Assembly (NCBI RefSeq): GCF_003254665.1
Contig: NZ_QHGY01000002.1
Location: 169,517 to 233,516 of the forward strand
Source: Billgrantia lactosivorans
GTDB lineage: Bacteria > Pseudomonadota > Gammaproteobacteria > Pseudomonadales > Halomonadaceae
Length of the DNA: 64,000 nt
Direction: 5' to 3'
Position numbers and translations under genes: made by a program
In this document: one piece after another, positions 1 to 7,886 of the stretch
Position numbering within the stretch: the first letter of the stretch is position 1
Layout: each line of letters starts with the position of its first letter
Notes under the pieces: model-generated
What the model was told of the DNA's origin: nothing
Databases searched by the model: none
The model's input: the letters and a program-made list of their open reading frames with translations, nothing else

Positions 1-1169
1 AAGCCGGCATCGACAACGTCGACACCGCCATCTCCTCGATGTCGATGACCTATGGCCACAGCCCCACCGAATCGGTGGTGGCGATCCTCAAGGGCACCGA
101 GCGAGACACCAACCTCGACCTCGAGCTGCTCGAGGACATCGCCGGCTACTTCCGCGAGGTGCGCAAGAAGTACGCCGCCTTCGAGGGCTCGCTGAGGGGC
201 ATCGACTCGCGCATCCTGGTGGCCCAGGTGCCGGGCGGCATGCTCACCAACATGGAGGGCCAGCTCAAGGAGCAGGGCGCCGGCGACAAGCTCGACGAGG
301 TGCTCGCCGAGATCCCGCGCGTGCGCGAGGACCTGGGCTTCATCCCGCTGGTGACGCCCACCTCCCAGATCGTCGGCACCCAGGCGGTGATGAACGTGAT
401 GATGGGGGAGCGCTACAAGTCGATCTCCAAGGAGGTCCAGGCGCTGCTCAAGGGTGAATACGGCGCCGCCCCGGCGCCCTTCGACAAGGCGCTGCAGAGC
501 CGCGTGCTCGAGGGCGGCGAGCCGATCACCTGCCGCCCCGCCGACCTGCTCGAGCCCGAGATGGCGCGACTGGCCGAGGAACTCAAGCACAAGGCCAAGG
601 CCGAGGGCATCCGCCTTGCCGAGGGCGAGCGCGAGGTCGACGATGTGCTGACCTACGCGCTGTTCCCGCAGATCGGGCTGAAATTCCTCAAGAACCGCGA
701 CAACCCCGAGGCCTTCGAGCCCGCTCCCCAGGCCCCCGGCCAGGAGTCACCCGGCGCCAAGCGGCCGGGCGCTGCCCCGCAGGGCGGGGCCGAGGCCAAG
801 GTGCCGGTCCCGGCCGCCGCGCCTGGCGGCCCCGAGACCTATACCGTCAAGGTCAACGGCAAGCAGTACGTGGTCGAGGTCGCCGAGGGCGGCGAGATCG
901 GGGCGGTTCAGGAACAGCCCCAGCCCCCCTCCGCCCCGGCGCCTGAAGCCGCCACGAGCGGCGAGACCATCGAGGCACCGCTGGCGGGCAACATCTTCAA
1001 GGTCAACGTGCGTCCCGGCGACACGGTCAAGGAAGGCGACGTGGTGATCATCCTCGAGGCCATGAAGATGGAGACCGAAGTGCGCGCCGCCAAGGGCGGA
1101 ACCGTATCCGAGGTCAAGGTCGACGAGGGCGACAGCGTCGCGGTCGGCGACACCCTGATCGTACTCTAG
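1..1169 (+). CDS. oadA: Oxaloacetate decarboxylase alpha subunit, 5' end outside window
   Basis: This is the C-terminal part of the biotin-carrying carboxyltransferase subunit of the Na+-pumping oxaloacetate decarboxylase. The reading frame is open from position 3 with no start, so the gene begins before the window. It shows the end of the carboxyltransferase barrel and the conserved PYC/OadA domain, then a Pro/Ala-rich linker around 730-930, then a biotinyl domain. The biotin-accepting lysine lies in the motif EAMKMETE, with its codon at 1065-1067. The stop is followed after 13 bases by oadB, so the two are co-transcribed; a gamma subunit, if present, would lie upstream. The alternative annotation as a pyruvate carboxylase B subunit is less likely because oadB follows. 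Confidence 0.95.
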   Translation, partial: AGIDNVDTAISSMSMTYGHSPTESVVAILKGTERDTNLDLELLEDIAGYFREVRKKYAAFEGSLRGIDSRILVAQVPGGMLTNMEGQLKEQGAGDKLDEVLAEIPRVREDLGFIPLVTPTSQIVGTQAVMNVMMGERYKSISKEVQALLKGEYGAAPAPFDKALQSRVLEGGEPITCRPADLLEPEMARLAEELKHKAKAEGIRLAEGEREVDDVLTYALFPQIGLKFLKNRDNPEAFEPAPQAPGQESPGAKRPGAAPQGGAEAKVPVPAAAPGGPETYTVKVNGKQYVVEVAEGGEIGAVQEQPQPPSAPAPEAATSGETIEAPLAGNIFKVNVRPGDTVKEGDVVIILEAMKMETEVRAAKGGTVSEVKVDEGDSVAVGDTLIVL

Positions 1170-1182
1170 GGGTCGGTATCAC

Positions 1183-2505
1183 ATGGACAAGCTACTGACC
1201 CTGTGGGAGGGTTCCGGCCTCTACAACCTGACCTGGGGCGAGGCGGTCATGATCGCGGTGGGCCTGCTGCTGCTCTACCTGGCGATCTACAAGAAGTTCG
1301 AGCCGCTGCTGCTGGTGCCGATCGGCTTCGGTGGCATTCTCGCCAACATCCCCGAGGCGGGGCTGGCGCTGTCGGCGGCGGAGCAGGCCGCCCACATGGC
1401 GCGCCCCGGTGTGCTCGAGGAGCTGGCCGCGATTGTCGGCGTGGACCCGGCGCCGGGCGCCTCGCTGGAGGCCTGGCGCCACGCCATCGGCGAAGCGCTG
1501 CACGGCGACCTCACGCCGCAGGCGTATCGGGCGGCCAACGACCTGGCGCTGGACGCCGGCTACGGCCACGGCATGCTCTATCAGTTCTACAGCGTGGCGA
1601 TCGCCTCGGGCATCGCGCCGCTGGTGATCTTCATGGGCGTGGGGGCGATGACCGACTTCGGCCCGCTGCTGGCCAATCCGCGCACGCTGTTCCTGGGCGC
1701 GGCGGCACAGTTCGGCATCTTCGCCACCCTGCTCGGCGCGGTGGGCCTCTCGGCGCTCGGCTGGATGGACTTCTCGCTCAACCAGGCCGCCGCCATCGGC
1801 ATCATCGGCGGTGCCGACGGGCCCACCTCGATCTACGTCTCGAGCGTGCTGGCGCCGGAGCTGCTGGGGGCCATCGCCGTGGCCGCCTACGCCTACATGG
1901 CGCTGGTGCCGCTGATTCAGCCGCCGATCATGCGCCTGCTCACCACCCGGCGCGAGCGCGAGATCGCCATGACCCAGCTGCGCCCGGTGTCCAAGCTCGA
2001 GAAGATCGTCTTCCCGGTCTCGCTGTTGCTGCTGGTGGCGCTGTTCCTGCCCGACGCCGCGCCGCTGCTGGGGATGTTTTGCTTCGGCAACCTGATGCGC
2101 GAGTGTGGCGTGGTCGAGCGCCTCTCCGATACCGCGCAGAACGCGCTGATCAACATCGTCACCATCTTCCTGGGGCTCTCGGTGGGCTCGAAGCTGATGG
2201 CCGAGAGTTTCCTGGCGGTCGAGACCCTGGGCATCCTGGGGCTGGGCATCGTGGCCTTCGCCATCGGCACCGCATCCGGCGTGCTGATGGCCAAGCTGAT
2301 GAACCTCGTCAGCCGCATGCCGATCAACCCGCTGATCGGCTCGGCCGGTGTCTCGGCGGTGCCCATGGCGGCACGGGTCTCCAACAAGGTGGGGCTCGAG
2401 GCCAACCCGCACAACTTCCTGCTGATGCACGCCATGGGGCCCAACGTGGCCGGCGTGATCGGTTCGGCGGTGGCCGCCGGCGTGATGATCAAGTACCTCG
2501 GCTGA
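1183..2505 (+). CDS. oadB: Na+-translocating oxaloacetate decarboxylase beta subunit
   Basis: This 440-residue polytopic inner-membrane protein is the Na+-channel and decarboxylase subunit. It releases CO2 from carboxybiotin on OadA and couples this to Na+ export. The family hallmark [13 protein letters not shown], which carries the essential aspartate, lies at about residues 204-216, and the C-terminal stretch with [21 protein letters not shown] is also typical. Length matches the family (about 430-450). The start ATG follows oadA closely, and a hairpin terminator lies just after the stop. A Na+ pump fits a salt-adapted organism. Identification is secure. Confidence 0.95.
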   Translation: MDKLLTLWEGSGLYNLTWGEAVMIAVGLLLLYLAIYKKFEPLLLVPIGFGGILANIPEAGLALSAAEQAAHMARPGVLEELAAIVGVDPAPGASLEAWRHAIGEALHGDLTPQAYRAANDLALDAGYGHGMLYQFYSVAIASGIAPLVIFMGVGAMTDFGPLLANPRTLFLGAAAQFGIFATLLGAVGLSALGWMDFSLNQAAAIGIIGGADGPTSIYVSSVLAPELLGAIAVAAYAYMALVPLIQPPIMRLLTTRREREIAMTQLRPVSKLEKIVFPVSLLLLVALFLPDAAPLLGMFCFGNLMRECGVVERLSDTAQNALINIVTIFLGLSVGSKLMAESFLAVETLGILGLGIVAFAIGTASGVLMAKLMNLVSRMPINPLIGSAGVSAVPMAARVSNKVGLEANPHNFLLMHAMGPNVAGVIGSAVAAGVMIKYLG

Positions 2506-2520
2506 GATAAACCGCCGAGT

Positions 2521-2550
2521 AGAGCGCCCATTCGAGTGGGCGCTCTGTTC
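2521..2550 (+). terminator. Hairpin terminator after oadB
   Basis: A perfect 10-bp stem, AGAGCGCCCA pairing with TGGGCGCTCT across a 6-base loop, begins 15 bases after the oadB stop. The tail is only weakly T-rich (GTTC). It can also serve the ferredoxin gene that converges from the other side. Confidence 0.7.
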
Positions 2551-2578
2551 TCCAGCCACTCCCATCTGGGCAGTTCGA

Positions 2579-2920
2579 TCAGTAGGCGGAAGCAGTTTCT
2601 GAGCGGTCTTTACCCTTCGGATCAGCAGGGCTGTTCTGGGCCAGCTCAAGGTCCTCATTCACCCACAGCTGGCAGGCCAGTCGATAGCCCTGCTCAAGAT
2701 GCGTGCCGAGCATCTTTTTCTCCTTCCAGTTGGGGGCGGGCAGCGACTCGCCGCCTTTGATTACCTTGCACATGCACTTGGCGCATTTGCCCATGCCGCA
2801 GCCATAGCTGAGGTGCGGGTACGGAAACTGGCGGATTCCGGCACGCACCACCAGGTTGGTGTTGGGCTGGACTTCGCCTTCATGGATTTCACCGTTCTTG
2901 TGAATTGTGATCATGGGCAT
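2579..2920 (-). CDS. [2Fe-2S] plant/adrenodoxin-type ferredoxin (second copy)
   Basis: This 113-residue soluble electron carrier has the Cys-x4-Cys-x2-Cys pattern at residues 41, 46 and 49 (GCGMGKCAKC) and the distal cysteine at 83 (LACQ). I chose the ATG at 2920 because AGGTGA lies 5 bases upstream; the open frame extends 36 codons further through the operator region without a ribosome site. It resembles the ferredoxin at 14575-14910, especially in the LEQGYRLACQ segment, and probably serves the same redox system or an alternative partner. A TGGTATACCA operator lies about 70 bases upstream, which puts the gene in the proposed regulon. Its oxidase partner is not identified by the sequence. 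Confidence 0.85.
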   Translation of the reverse strand: MPMITIHKNGEIHEGEVQPNTNLVVRAGIRQFPYPHLSYGCGMGKCAKCMCKVIKGGESLPAPNWKEKKMLGTHLEQGYRLACQLWVNEDLELAQNSPADPKGKDRSETASAY

Positions 2921-2988
2921 AGCGTTCACCTGGCTCTCTTCTGAATCGGGTTCGCACGATGTTTTAGTTGCATTCGTGTTAGAGCAAT

Positions 2989-3006
2989 ATGGTATACCAT
3001 GTACCA
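2989..3006. promoter_or_regulatory. Operator site A (TGGTATACCA)
   Basis: ATGGTATACCAT at 2989-3000 is a perfect 12-bp palindrome. An additional ACCA half-site follows exactly 7 bp later (3003-3006), the same offset as seen at the creatininase operator. It lies upstream of the leftward ferredoxin gene. The core equals the centre of the E. coli UxuR/ExuR operator, which is bound by FadR-family GntR proteins; that this window's GntR proteins bind it is inference. Confidence 0.7.
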
Positions 3007-3186
3007 TAATTGAGGGGCCGTCAACCATATGTCAGCGAATCGTCTCTATTGCAGTTGACAGCAACCGAGAGAGAGTCTGCCTCTGCCAACCGGTGTCACG
3101 ACGGCGCATGCTTTATCGAAGAGGTGAACCCGCTTGAGCATCCTTCGACCTATTAGCCTGCTACTACCCGTCATCGCTAATGCGCC

Positions 3187-3200
3187 AATAATCGATTATT
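3187..3200. promoter_or_regulatory. Palindrome AATAATCGATTATT, copy 1
   Basis: A perfect 14-bp palindrome ends 5 bases before the -35 element of the rightward promoter at 3206. The same 14 bases occur once more at 10774-10787, again beside a TGGTATACCA site. Repetition and placement suggest a binding site for a second regulator. Confidence 0.5.
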
Positions 3201-3205
3201 CCTGG

Positions 3206-3234
3206 TTGACAGGTTTTTGTCGGTTGGCTAGTCT
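3206..3234 (+). promoter_or_regulatory. Predicted sigma-70 promoter of the MpsC-like gene
   Basis: TTGACA at 3206-3211 is separated by 17 bp from TAGTCT at 3229-3234. An operator begins 16 bases after the -10 element, so a bound protein would sit just past the start of transcription. The promoter of the diiron oxidase operon (19050-19078) has the same geometry. Confidence 0.55.
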
Positions 3235-3250
3235 CACTGGAGTAACAGTT

Positions 3251-3260
3251 TGGTATACCA
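3251..3260. promoter_or_regulatory. Operator site B (TGGTATACCA)
   Basis: An exact copy of the 10-bp palindrome lies between the predicted promoter and the start of the MpsC-like gene, in a position suited to repression by blocking the polymerase. Confidence 0.65.
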
Positions 3261-3297
3261 GCTGGCAAGAGCCGGCCGAGCCGATATGAGGTCGAGC

Positions 3298-3681
3298 ATG
3301 AGAGTCTTGGACAGTCATTCTACGGGGACCCATTCCCTGGGGCAGTTCAAGCAGGAGCTGATCAAGGACTACAATGAGGTCAATCATCGCCTCTTCGGTA
3401 TCGGCGTGGTGCGGCAGAAAGTCGACGTGCTGGGCGACAAGATTCTCATCGTCGCGCTGCACAAGCGGGTTCCCTCGCTGGCTTATCTAAGTGCATTGAA
3501 CAGTAACGTGAGCGAGCTGGCCGACCACTACTTGATCAAGGGTTTCAAGAACGAATTCAAGCAGCTGCTGGTAGAGAAGTACGGTTTCGAGATCGTTTCC
3601 ATCTTCAAGGACTACGACGCGCAGGCCGAGCTTTCCGCTACCGTGGTGTTGTTGAAACGAGACGTGCGCGACTATCTCTGA
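3298..3681 (+). CDS. MpsC-like (DUF2294-type) small protein
   Basis: This is a 127-residue soluble protein with no membrane segment. Its pattern (KDYN, then LFGIGVVRQKVDVLGDKILIVAL, then a helix with LKQ-type basic residues, then GFEIVSIFKDYDA and a C-terminal VVLLKRDV) resembles the DUF2294/MpsC family, named after a Na+-linked membrane-potential system of alkaliphilic Bacillus whose biochemical role is poorly defined. I chose the ATG at 3298, which has GAGG 6 bases upstream; an ATG at 3286 and a TTG at 3250 inside the operator are less likely. A strong terminator follows at 3772. The family call is from pattern recall and is only moderately sure. Confidence 0.6.
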   Translation: MRVLDSHSTGTHSLGQFKQELIKDYNEVNHRLFGIGVVRQKVDVLGDKILIVALHKRVPSLAYLSALNSNVSELADHYLIKGFKNEFKQLLVEKYGFEIVSIFKDYDAQAELSATVVLLKRDVRDYL

Positions 3682-3771
3682 CCCCCGATGTCAGGGCATA
3701 GGCGCAAGTCCGTACAGAAATGACCGTTGACTGGTGATGTGAACTCGCCCTGACAGGACGAGTGCTCGAAA

Positions 3772-3822
3772 CCGTCAGCGCAGTTGGAGGCAAAGGCCTC
3801 TTGCTGTGCTGGCGGTTTTTTT
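3772..3822 (+). terminator. Strong Rho-independent terminator, possibly an attenuator
   Basis: A 12-bp stem (3772-3783 pairing with 3804-3815, with two G-U pairs) encloses a second stem (GAGGC with GCCTC) and is followed directly by seven T residues. It ends only 35 bases before the start of the NIF3-like gene. Because that gene has no obvious promoter in the remaining 35 bases, this may be a leaky or regulated terminator rather than a simple end of the MpsC-like transcript. Confidence 0.85.
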
Positions 3823-3857
3823 GTGGTCGAGATGACGACCGAAAGAGGAGAGAGCCG

Positions 3858-4880
3858 ATGGCCAAGGTAGCGGATATCGTCAATGCGATGAGCGTGATAA
3901 CAGGCGGCAGGACGGTGTCGTCCATGGAGGAGGTGAAGCGGGGGGATCACCCCTTCGTGATCCTGAAATCATCTGGAATCTACGGAAAGGAGGTGCTGGA
4001 GATTCCGGGGTTGATCTACGGTAACCCCAACAAGAAGGTTAAGAAAATCGCCGTGTGCATGACCATGACAGAGCTGGTAATCGAACTAGCGGGCGCCACC
4101 GGCGTGGATGCCGTCGTGGCGCATCACCCTATCGCCGATGCCGCCAGCTGCGGCGGGGTGACGCTGAAGAACTATCTCGATCTCTACGACGTGGCGGGGC
4201 TGGAGTGCCACGAAGCCTTTCACGGCCTGCACCCCGGTATTCCTTACCTGCATGGCCATAAGGTGCTGAAGGGCAGCATTTCCTACGGCGGCGTGCATGG
4301 CAATATCATGTTCGTGGGCCGGGCGCTGCCGGGTATCGCCACCCTGGGCGACATTCTCGATCGTCTGGACGGCTTCATGGCGCTGGACCAGGACCGCACC
4401 CTGCTGGCCGAGGAGCGCCTGGTGCGCGGCATCGAGGAAATCCGCGAAACCAGCGTGGAGACCCAGGGCTTCATTCACCTCGGCGAGCGCAACAGCCGGG
4501 TCGAGAACGTACTGCACATCTTTCCACATACCGGTTTCTCGCCGGAGAACTTACGCCAGGCCGTGGCCGAGTACCCCGATGTGGATACCGTGCTGGCCTC
4601 GATCAGCCGCGTCTATGCCGGCCACGAACTGATCGAGACGGCACGTGAGCTGGGGCTCAACTTCCTGGTTGGCAACTGCCACGTGATGGAGATACTGGAG
4701 AACGGACTGCCGCTGGCCCATGCTCTCGCCGAGCTGCTCGAAGGCGTGGAAGTGGTGCTGTTCCGCGACCGGGTCACCTCCACGCCGGTGCACAAGGTCG
4801 GCAACGCTGCCATGCAGGCCTATGCGCGCGAGATGTCGGCGAGCTACCTGCTGGGCAAGCATGCGTTGAGCGAGACCTAG
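3858..4880 (+). CDS. NIF3-like dinuclear metal-centre protein
   Basis: The protein has 340 residues and resembles the NIF3/YbgI (DUF34) family, which are cytoplasmic proteins with a two-metal centre and no agreed general function. The strand-turn AVCMTMTELVIELAGATG followed by AVVAHHPI (HisHis at residues 89-90) matches the family's conserved metal site, and a late NCHVMEILENG segment could supply further ligands. The ATG at 3858 has AGGAGAG 7 bases upstream; the longer open frame starting at 3762 runs through the terminator and is not real. A Gate-domain membrane protein follows 136 bases downstream on the same strand. Substrate and reaction are unknown; some family members act as hydrolases in cofactor or nucleotide metabolism. 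Confidence 0.75.
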   Translation: MAKVADIVNAMSVITGGRTVSSMEEVKRGDHPFVILKSSGIYGKEVLEIPGLIYGNPNKKVKKIAVCMTMTELVIELAGATGVDAVVAHHPIADAASCGGVTLKNYLDLYDVAGLECHEAFHGLHPGIPYLHGHKVLKGSISYGGVHGNIMFVGRALPGIATLGDILDRLDGFMALDQDRTLLAEERLVRGIEEIRETSVETQGFIHLGERNSRVENVLHIFPHTGFSPENLRQAVAEYPDVDTVLASISRVYAGHELIETARELGLNFLVGNCHVMEILENGLPLAHALAELLEGVEVVLFRDRVTSTPVHKVGNAAMQAYAREMSASYLLGKHALSET

Positions 4881-4913
4881 GCGGGCACAGGTATATGACA
4901 TGTTAAACACACG

Positions 4914-4922
4914 TTATCCACA
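4914..4922 (+). promoter_or_regulatory. Perfect DnaA-box sequence
   Basis: TTATCCACA matches the high-affinity DnaA consensus exactly. It overlaps the left arm of an inverted repeat, CGTTATC (4912-4918) with GATAACG (4934-4940), in the leader of the Gate-domain gene. A single box may be chance. Confidence 0.35.
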
Positions 4923-4944
4923 AGCACCCGATCGATAACGTGGC

Positions 4945-5001
4945 CGCTCGAAACAGGTCCATTCGAAACATGGCCATTCGAAACAAGGCCCATTCAAAAA
5001 C
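4945..5001 (+). repeat. Degenerate 15-bp tandem repeat in a gene leader
   Basis: Four successive units, CGCTCGAAACAGGTC, CATTCGAAACATGGC, CATTCGAAACAAGGCC and CATTCAAAAAC, lie directly before the ribosome site of the Gate-domain gene. The core TTCGAAACA itself contains the palindrome TTCGAA. They may be a slipped duplication or a binding array. Confidence 0.75.
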
Positions 5002-5016
5002 AATAGAGGCACCGAC

Positions 5017-6120
5017 ATGAAGACCTCAGTTACTACCCCTGAAGCGAAGGCCGCGCTGCCCGCGAGCAAGCGGGCCTGGAAGCGCATTGAAGTGGTCGGC
5101 ATCGTACTGCTGTGCATCTGCTTGCTGACATTGCTGCTCTCGCCCACCAGTCTCTCGGGACTGTTCAACGCCATTCTCGATTCCGTGCGGCCCGTGGTGG
5201 TCGACGTCTTCCTTACCGGCGTGGTCGGCACGGCGATTATCGTCAGCGTGATCATCGGTCGGCTGCTGGAGCGGCTGGGCTTCACCGATGCCCTGGTACG
5301 CATCTTCGTGCCCGCCATGAAGCTTTTGGGCGTCAATCCGGCAGTGATCATTCCTAGCGTCTACAACATCTTCGGCGACATAAACGCGGCGGGTAAGATC
5401 TCCGGGCCGATCCTCAAGAAGGCGGGCGCCACCAAGGACGAGCAGAAGCTCGCCGTGGCCACCATGGTGCAGTCGCAGCAGTCGTTCTCCACATTCATGC
5501 TGGGACTGATGGCGCTGACCTTCGCCGGCGTCAACGTGTTTGCCGTGGTGCTGCTGGCGGTGTTCCTGCCGCTGGTGATTTCGCCATTGATCCTGTCGAA
5601 GGTGCTCTATCGTGATGTCAAGCGAGTCGAGATCGGTCATCTGCCCACATTCACCCCGGATCGCGACTTCGTACCTACGCTGTTCAGCGCCGCGCGAGAG
5701 GGCGTAGAGCTGCTGCTGTTGATCCTGATTCCAGCCGTGGCTCTGGTCTTCGCCGTGATCGGCGTGCTCGACTACGCCGGCATCTGGGCGCCGATCGAGG
5801 CGGGACTCGGCAAGGTCATGCTGATGTTCAACATCCACCCGGAAACTGGCGTGTTATCGGTGCTGGTGAGCCCGACCCTGGCCATGGGGCAGCTACAGAG
5901 CATCGCCGCCGAACTCGATCCTTCGCTGGTGGTCGGCTCTTTCGTATTGGCCTCCTCGGGCCTGCCGCTTTCCGCTGTATTCGGCCAGGTGCCGGTAGTG
6001 TGGGCGGAAAGCTCAGACCTCTCCGAGCGGGAGGCCATGGGGGCCGCCGTGCTGGGTATCGCGATGCGCCTGGTCACGGCTTTCGTAATCGCCTTCTTCG
6101 TTACACCGCTGGTGGTGTAG
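5017..6120 (+). CDS. Gate-domain (nucleoside-recognition type) membrane protein
   Basis: This 367-residue inner-membrane protein has about eight hydrophobic segments. Two halves show the Gate-domain pattern: an N-terminal half with GRLLERLGFTDALVRIFVPA and SVYNIFGDINAAGK, and a C-terminal half with a DYAGIWAPIEAGLGK helix and a VLVSPTLAMGQ segment. Gate-domain proteins include nucleoside transporters and sporulation proteins SpmA/SpmB; most lack a known substrate. The start ATG has GAGGCACCGAC upstream. It follows the NIF3-like gene and lies within the operator-rich region, so uptake or export of the regulon's substrate or product is plausible. It is not a full CNT nucleoside transporter, and the ligand is unknown. 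Confidence 0.7.
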   Translation: MKTSVTTPEAKAALPASKRAWKRIEVVGIVLLCICLLTLLLSPTSLSGLFNAILDSVRPVVVDVFLTGVVGTAIIVSVIIGRLLERLGFTDALVRIFVPAMKLLGVNPAVIIPSVYNIFGDINAAGKISGPILKKAGATKDEQKLAVATMVQSQQSFSTFMLGLMALTFAGVNVFAVVLLAVFLPLVISPLILSKVLYRDVKRVEIGHLPTFTPDRDFVPTLFSAAREGVELLLLILIPAVALVFAVIGVLDYAGIWAPIEAGLGKVMLMFNIHPETGVLSVLVSPTLAMGQLQSIAAELDPSLVVGSFVLASSGLPLSAVFGQVPVVWAESSDLSEREAMGAAVLGIAMRLVTAFVIAFFVTPLVV

Positions 6121-6131
6121 CGAACGATGCT

Positions 6132-6157
6132 GGCCGGCTGGATATCTCCAGCCGGTC
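6132..6157 (+). terminator. Hairpin after the Gate-domain gene
   Basis: A 10-bp stem, GGCCGGCTGG pairing with CCAGCCGGTC across ATATCT, begins 11 bases after the stop. No T-run follows, so this may be a Rho-assisted end or only a stabilising hairpin. Confidence 0.5.
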
Positions 6158-6185
6158 ATGCCTGGGGCAGGCTGATCTCTGAACG

Positions 6186-6266
6186 CTAGGTATCCCAGTA
6201 GCGCTTGTACAGCTCGTTCAGTACCTTGTCCATGGCGATGCACAGCAGGGTCCAAGGCCCTCCGGC
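6186..6266 (-). pseudogene. Possible gene remnant (C-terminal fragment)
   Basis: Read on the minus strand, a short frame ends with LLCIAMDKVLNELYKRYWDT and a TAG stop at 6186-6188. The sequence has the look of a natural protein C-terminus (hydrophobic then basic and aromatic), but upstream it runs into a stop within about 33 codons and has no start or ribosome site. It may be the residue of a deleted gene, for example a membrane permease tail, or coincidence. Confidence 0.2.
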
Positions 6267-6303
6267 CAATGGACGGTGCTGTCGTCATCGGCATGACTGC
6301 AAG

Positions 6304-6330
6304 ATGAAACCCCGACCTGAGGGGTCGGGG
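6304..6330 (-). terminator. Terminator of the porin gene
   Basis: On the minus strand an 8-bp GC-rich stem (CCCCGACC with GGTCGGGG, 6310-6330) is followed by TTTCATCTT. It lies about 75 bases beyond the porin stop. Confidence 0.75.
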
Positions 6331-6403
6331 GAAGGCCAACGAAAACAGTGTTGGCATGCCAGGAGGTTCACTTAACCACTTGGATAACGCGTCTTGCAGG
6401 AAC

Positions 6404-7534
6404 TTAGAAGCTGTACATCACCATTCCCTGAATGCGCGAGGCATCGCCCTTGGGCCCCTCTACCGTCTCGCGCTTGTTCCAGTTGGCTTCGATGCCGTAG
6501 CTGATACGATCGCTCTGTGCGGGCGACCAGATATAGTTGATCCAGGCCGCCTCGTAGGTATCGTCGTTGGTGGTGAAAGCGGGATTGCTGTCGAGGTCGG
6601 CGTTGATCAGGCTGTAGGCGGCGTTGAAGTCGCCCGGGCCCACCGCAAGACTGGCCCCCAGGGTGCCGCCGGTCGACTCGATGGTCTCCAGCTCACCCTC
6701 GGACGTGGCGAAGGCTGGGGCGATCTGGGGGTTGCCCTGGTTGTAGCCGCCGATGCCATCGCCATGGGTCAAGGCGCCGCGCAGCGTCAAATTACCCATT
6801 TCCATGGCGACCTCGACCCCCAGTCCCCAACCCAACGCGGCGTCGCTGGCTGCCGGCGTCTCGATGCCACTGCTATCGAACTCGAGGTAGCGGGCGACCC
6901 CTGAAAAGGAGTAATGAAAGGTTCCCTCCGTGTCGGTATAGCGCAACGTGACGTCGGGTAGCTGACTCTTGGCGCCCGGGGCCGAAACCTGACCGCCTTC
7001 ATCGGCGGGATTTTCCAGCGCCATGGAGAGCTTGCCTGAGGTATAGCGGAGCTGAGGCTGGCGCTCCACGGCGGGTCGGCCTGTCGGACCGGTAAAGGAG
7101 ATCAGCGGAGTGCTGGAGACGAACCCCGCGAAGTTTGTCCAGGTCTGGCCAGCCAGTAAATCGTTCCACTCGCCATAGGCGTGACGCAGGCGAAAGGCGG
7201 AGCCGTCGCCATAGAAATCACCTTCGATCGTGGTTTTCAGCTCGCTACCGGCCACCGGGCTGGAGGTGCTGAAGCCGATACGGCTCTCGCGAGCATGCAT
7301 GTTGAAATGACCGTCGGAGCCCTCGTCCCCATCCAATCGCGGGGCGGAGCGGTCAACCGTATCGCCGAGTTCGTTGTCGATATCGTAGATGACGTCCAGC
7401 TTGACATAACCGAAGATCGAGGCGGTCGTTTCCCCGACTTCAAACTCGTAGGCATGGGTGGATACGGCAGCAGCCAGTGTCATGGCACCGACGGAGAGAA
7501 GGGCAATCTGTTTGGCGTTGTTCTGTGTCGTCAC
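6404..7534 (-). CDS. DcaP-like outer-membrane porin
   Basis: The protein has 376 residues, an N-terminal signal peptide (hydrophobic core ALLSVGAMTLAAAVS, cleavage near THA-YEF) and a beta-barrel pattern ending in the aromatic terminus GMVMYSF. The segment TASIFGYVKLDVIYDID after the signal and the following RLDG and RESRIGFST motifs are those of the DcaP-type trimeric porins, which pass dicarboxylates and other small anions. The start is a GTG at 7534 with AAGGA 7 bases upstream; no ATG fits. An operator (TGGTATGCCA) lies 262 bases upstream, so it may import the regulon's substrate across the outer membrane. Confidence 0.85.
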   Translation of the reverse strand: MTTQNNAKQIALLSVGAMTLAAAVSTHAYEFEVGETTASIFGYVKLDVIYDIDNELGDTVDRSAPRLDGDEGSDGHFNMHARESRIGFSTSSPVAGSELKTTIEGDFYGDGSAFRLRHAYGEWNDLLAGQTWTNFAGFVSSTPLISFTGPTGRPAVERQPQLRYTSGKLSMALENPADEGGQVSAPGAKSQLPDVTLRYTDTEGTFHYSFSGVARYLEFDSSGIETPAASDAALGWGLGVEVAMEMGNLTLRGALTHGDGIGGYNQGNPQIAPAFATSEGELETIESTGGTLGASLAVGPGDFNAAYSLINADLDSNPAFTTNDDTYEAAWINYIWSPAQSDRISYGIEANWNKRETVEGPKGDASRIQGMVMYSF

Positions 7535-7886
7535 TTTCTGATCCTTTCGCTGTCTCGTGGATGTGTCTTGTGATGGATACCTGAGCGCCGCTTCGGCGTG
7601 ACTCGAGCAGGCTCCAGGCGGTTTGCATGATTTCGGTCGTTGGCCTGCGTCGGCCTGTGGGAGGTGAGGGACTCACCCAGATCGCTCGGCTCCACCAGCG
7701 AGGTGGTAATCCACCTGTCAATGGAAGGACCTGGGCGTTGGCGAGTTGTCGGCCGTACCCGTCTTGCCAGGCATCACAGTCATTGCTATGGCATATGGTA
7801 TGCCACTGGGTTCGCAGCTGGATGCCGGAACGGCGACTCGGAGGCGGAGGCAGTACTGAGTTCCGCTCCTGCCGGGCTGCCCTTGG
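7535..7886. other. Intergenic region upstream of the porin
   Basis: This 352-base stretch lies between the permease stop and the porin start, both on the minus strand. It contains one operator variant (7796-7805) and no convincing gene. The plus-strand frames running through it are antisense to the permease. Confidence 0.6.
7796..7805. promoter_or_regulatory. Operator site C (TGGTATGCCA)
   Basis: This differs from the palindrome by one base. It lies upstream of the porin gene, although 262 bases from the start codon, and could control a promoter in between. Confidence 0.45.

Larger units (their letters stand above)
2921..3297. other. Divergent promoter region between ferredoxin and MpsC-like gene
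   Basis: This non-coding stretch separates two divergently transcribed genes. It holds two TGGTATACCA operators (2990-2999 and 3251-3260), the palindrome AATAATCGATTATT (3187-3200) and a rightward promoter at 3206-3234. No credible coding frame was seen; the short plus-strand frames here lack ribosome sites. Confidence 0.7.

Noticed and set aside
1192..2658. Minus-strand frame of 488 codons opposite oadB
   Set aside because: It is antisense to a certain gene, with His, Arg and Gln-rich composition and no recognisable domain.
3731..3790. Fluoride riboswitch
   Set aside because: GGTGATG followed by CGCC and AACCG recalls the crcB motif, but the required CTGATG-CCTAC segment and pseudoknot partners are absent and no fluoride gene is nearby.
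6352..6361. TGGCATGCCA as an eighth operator
   Set aside because: It differs at two symmetric positions and lies between convergent gene ends rather than in front of a gene.
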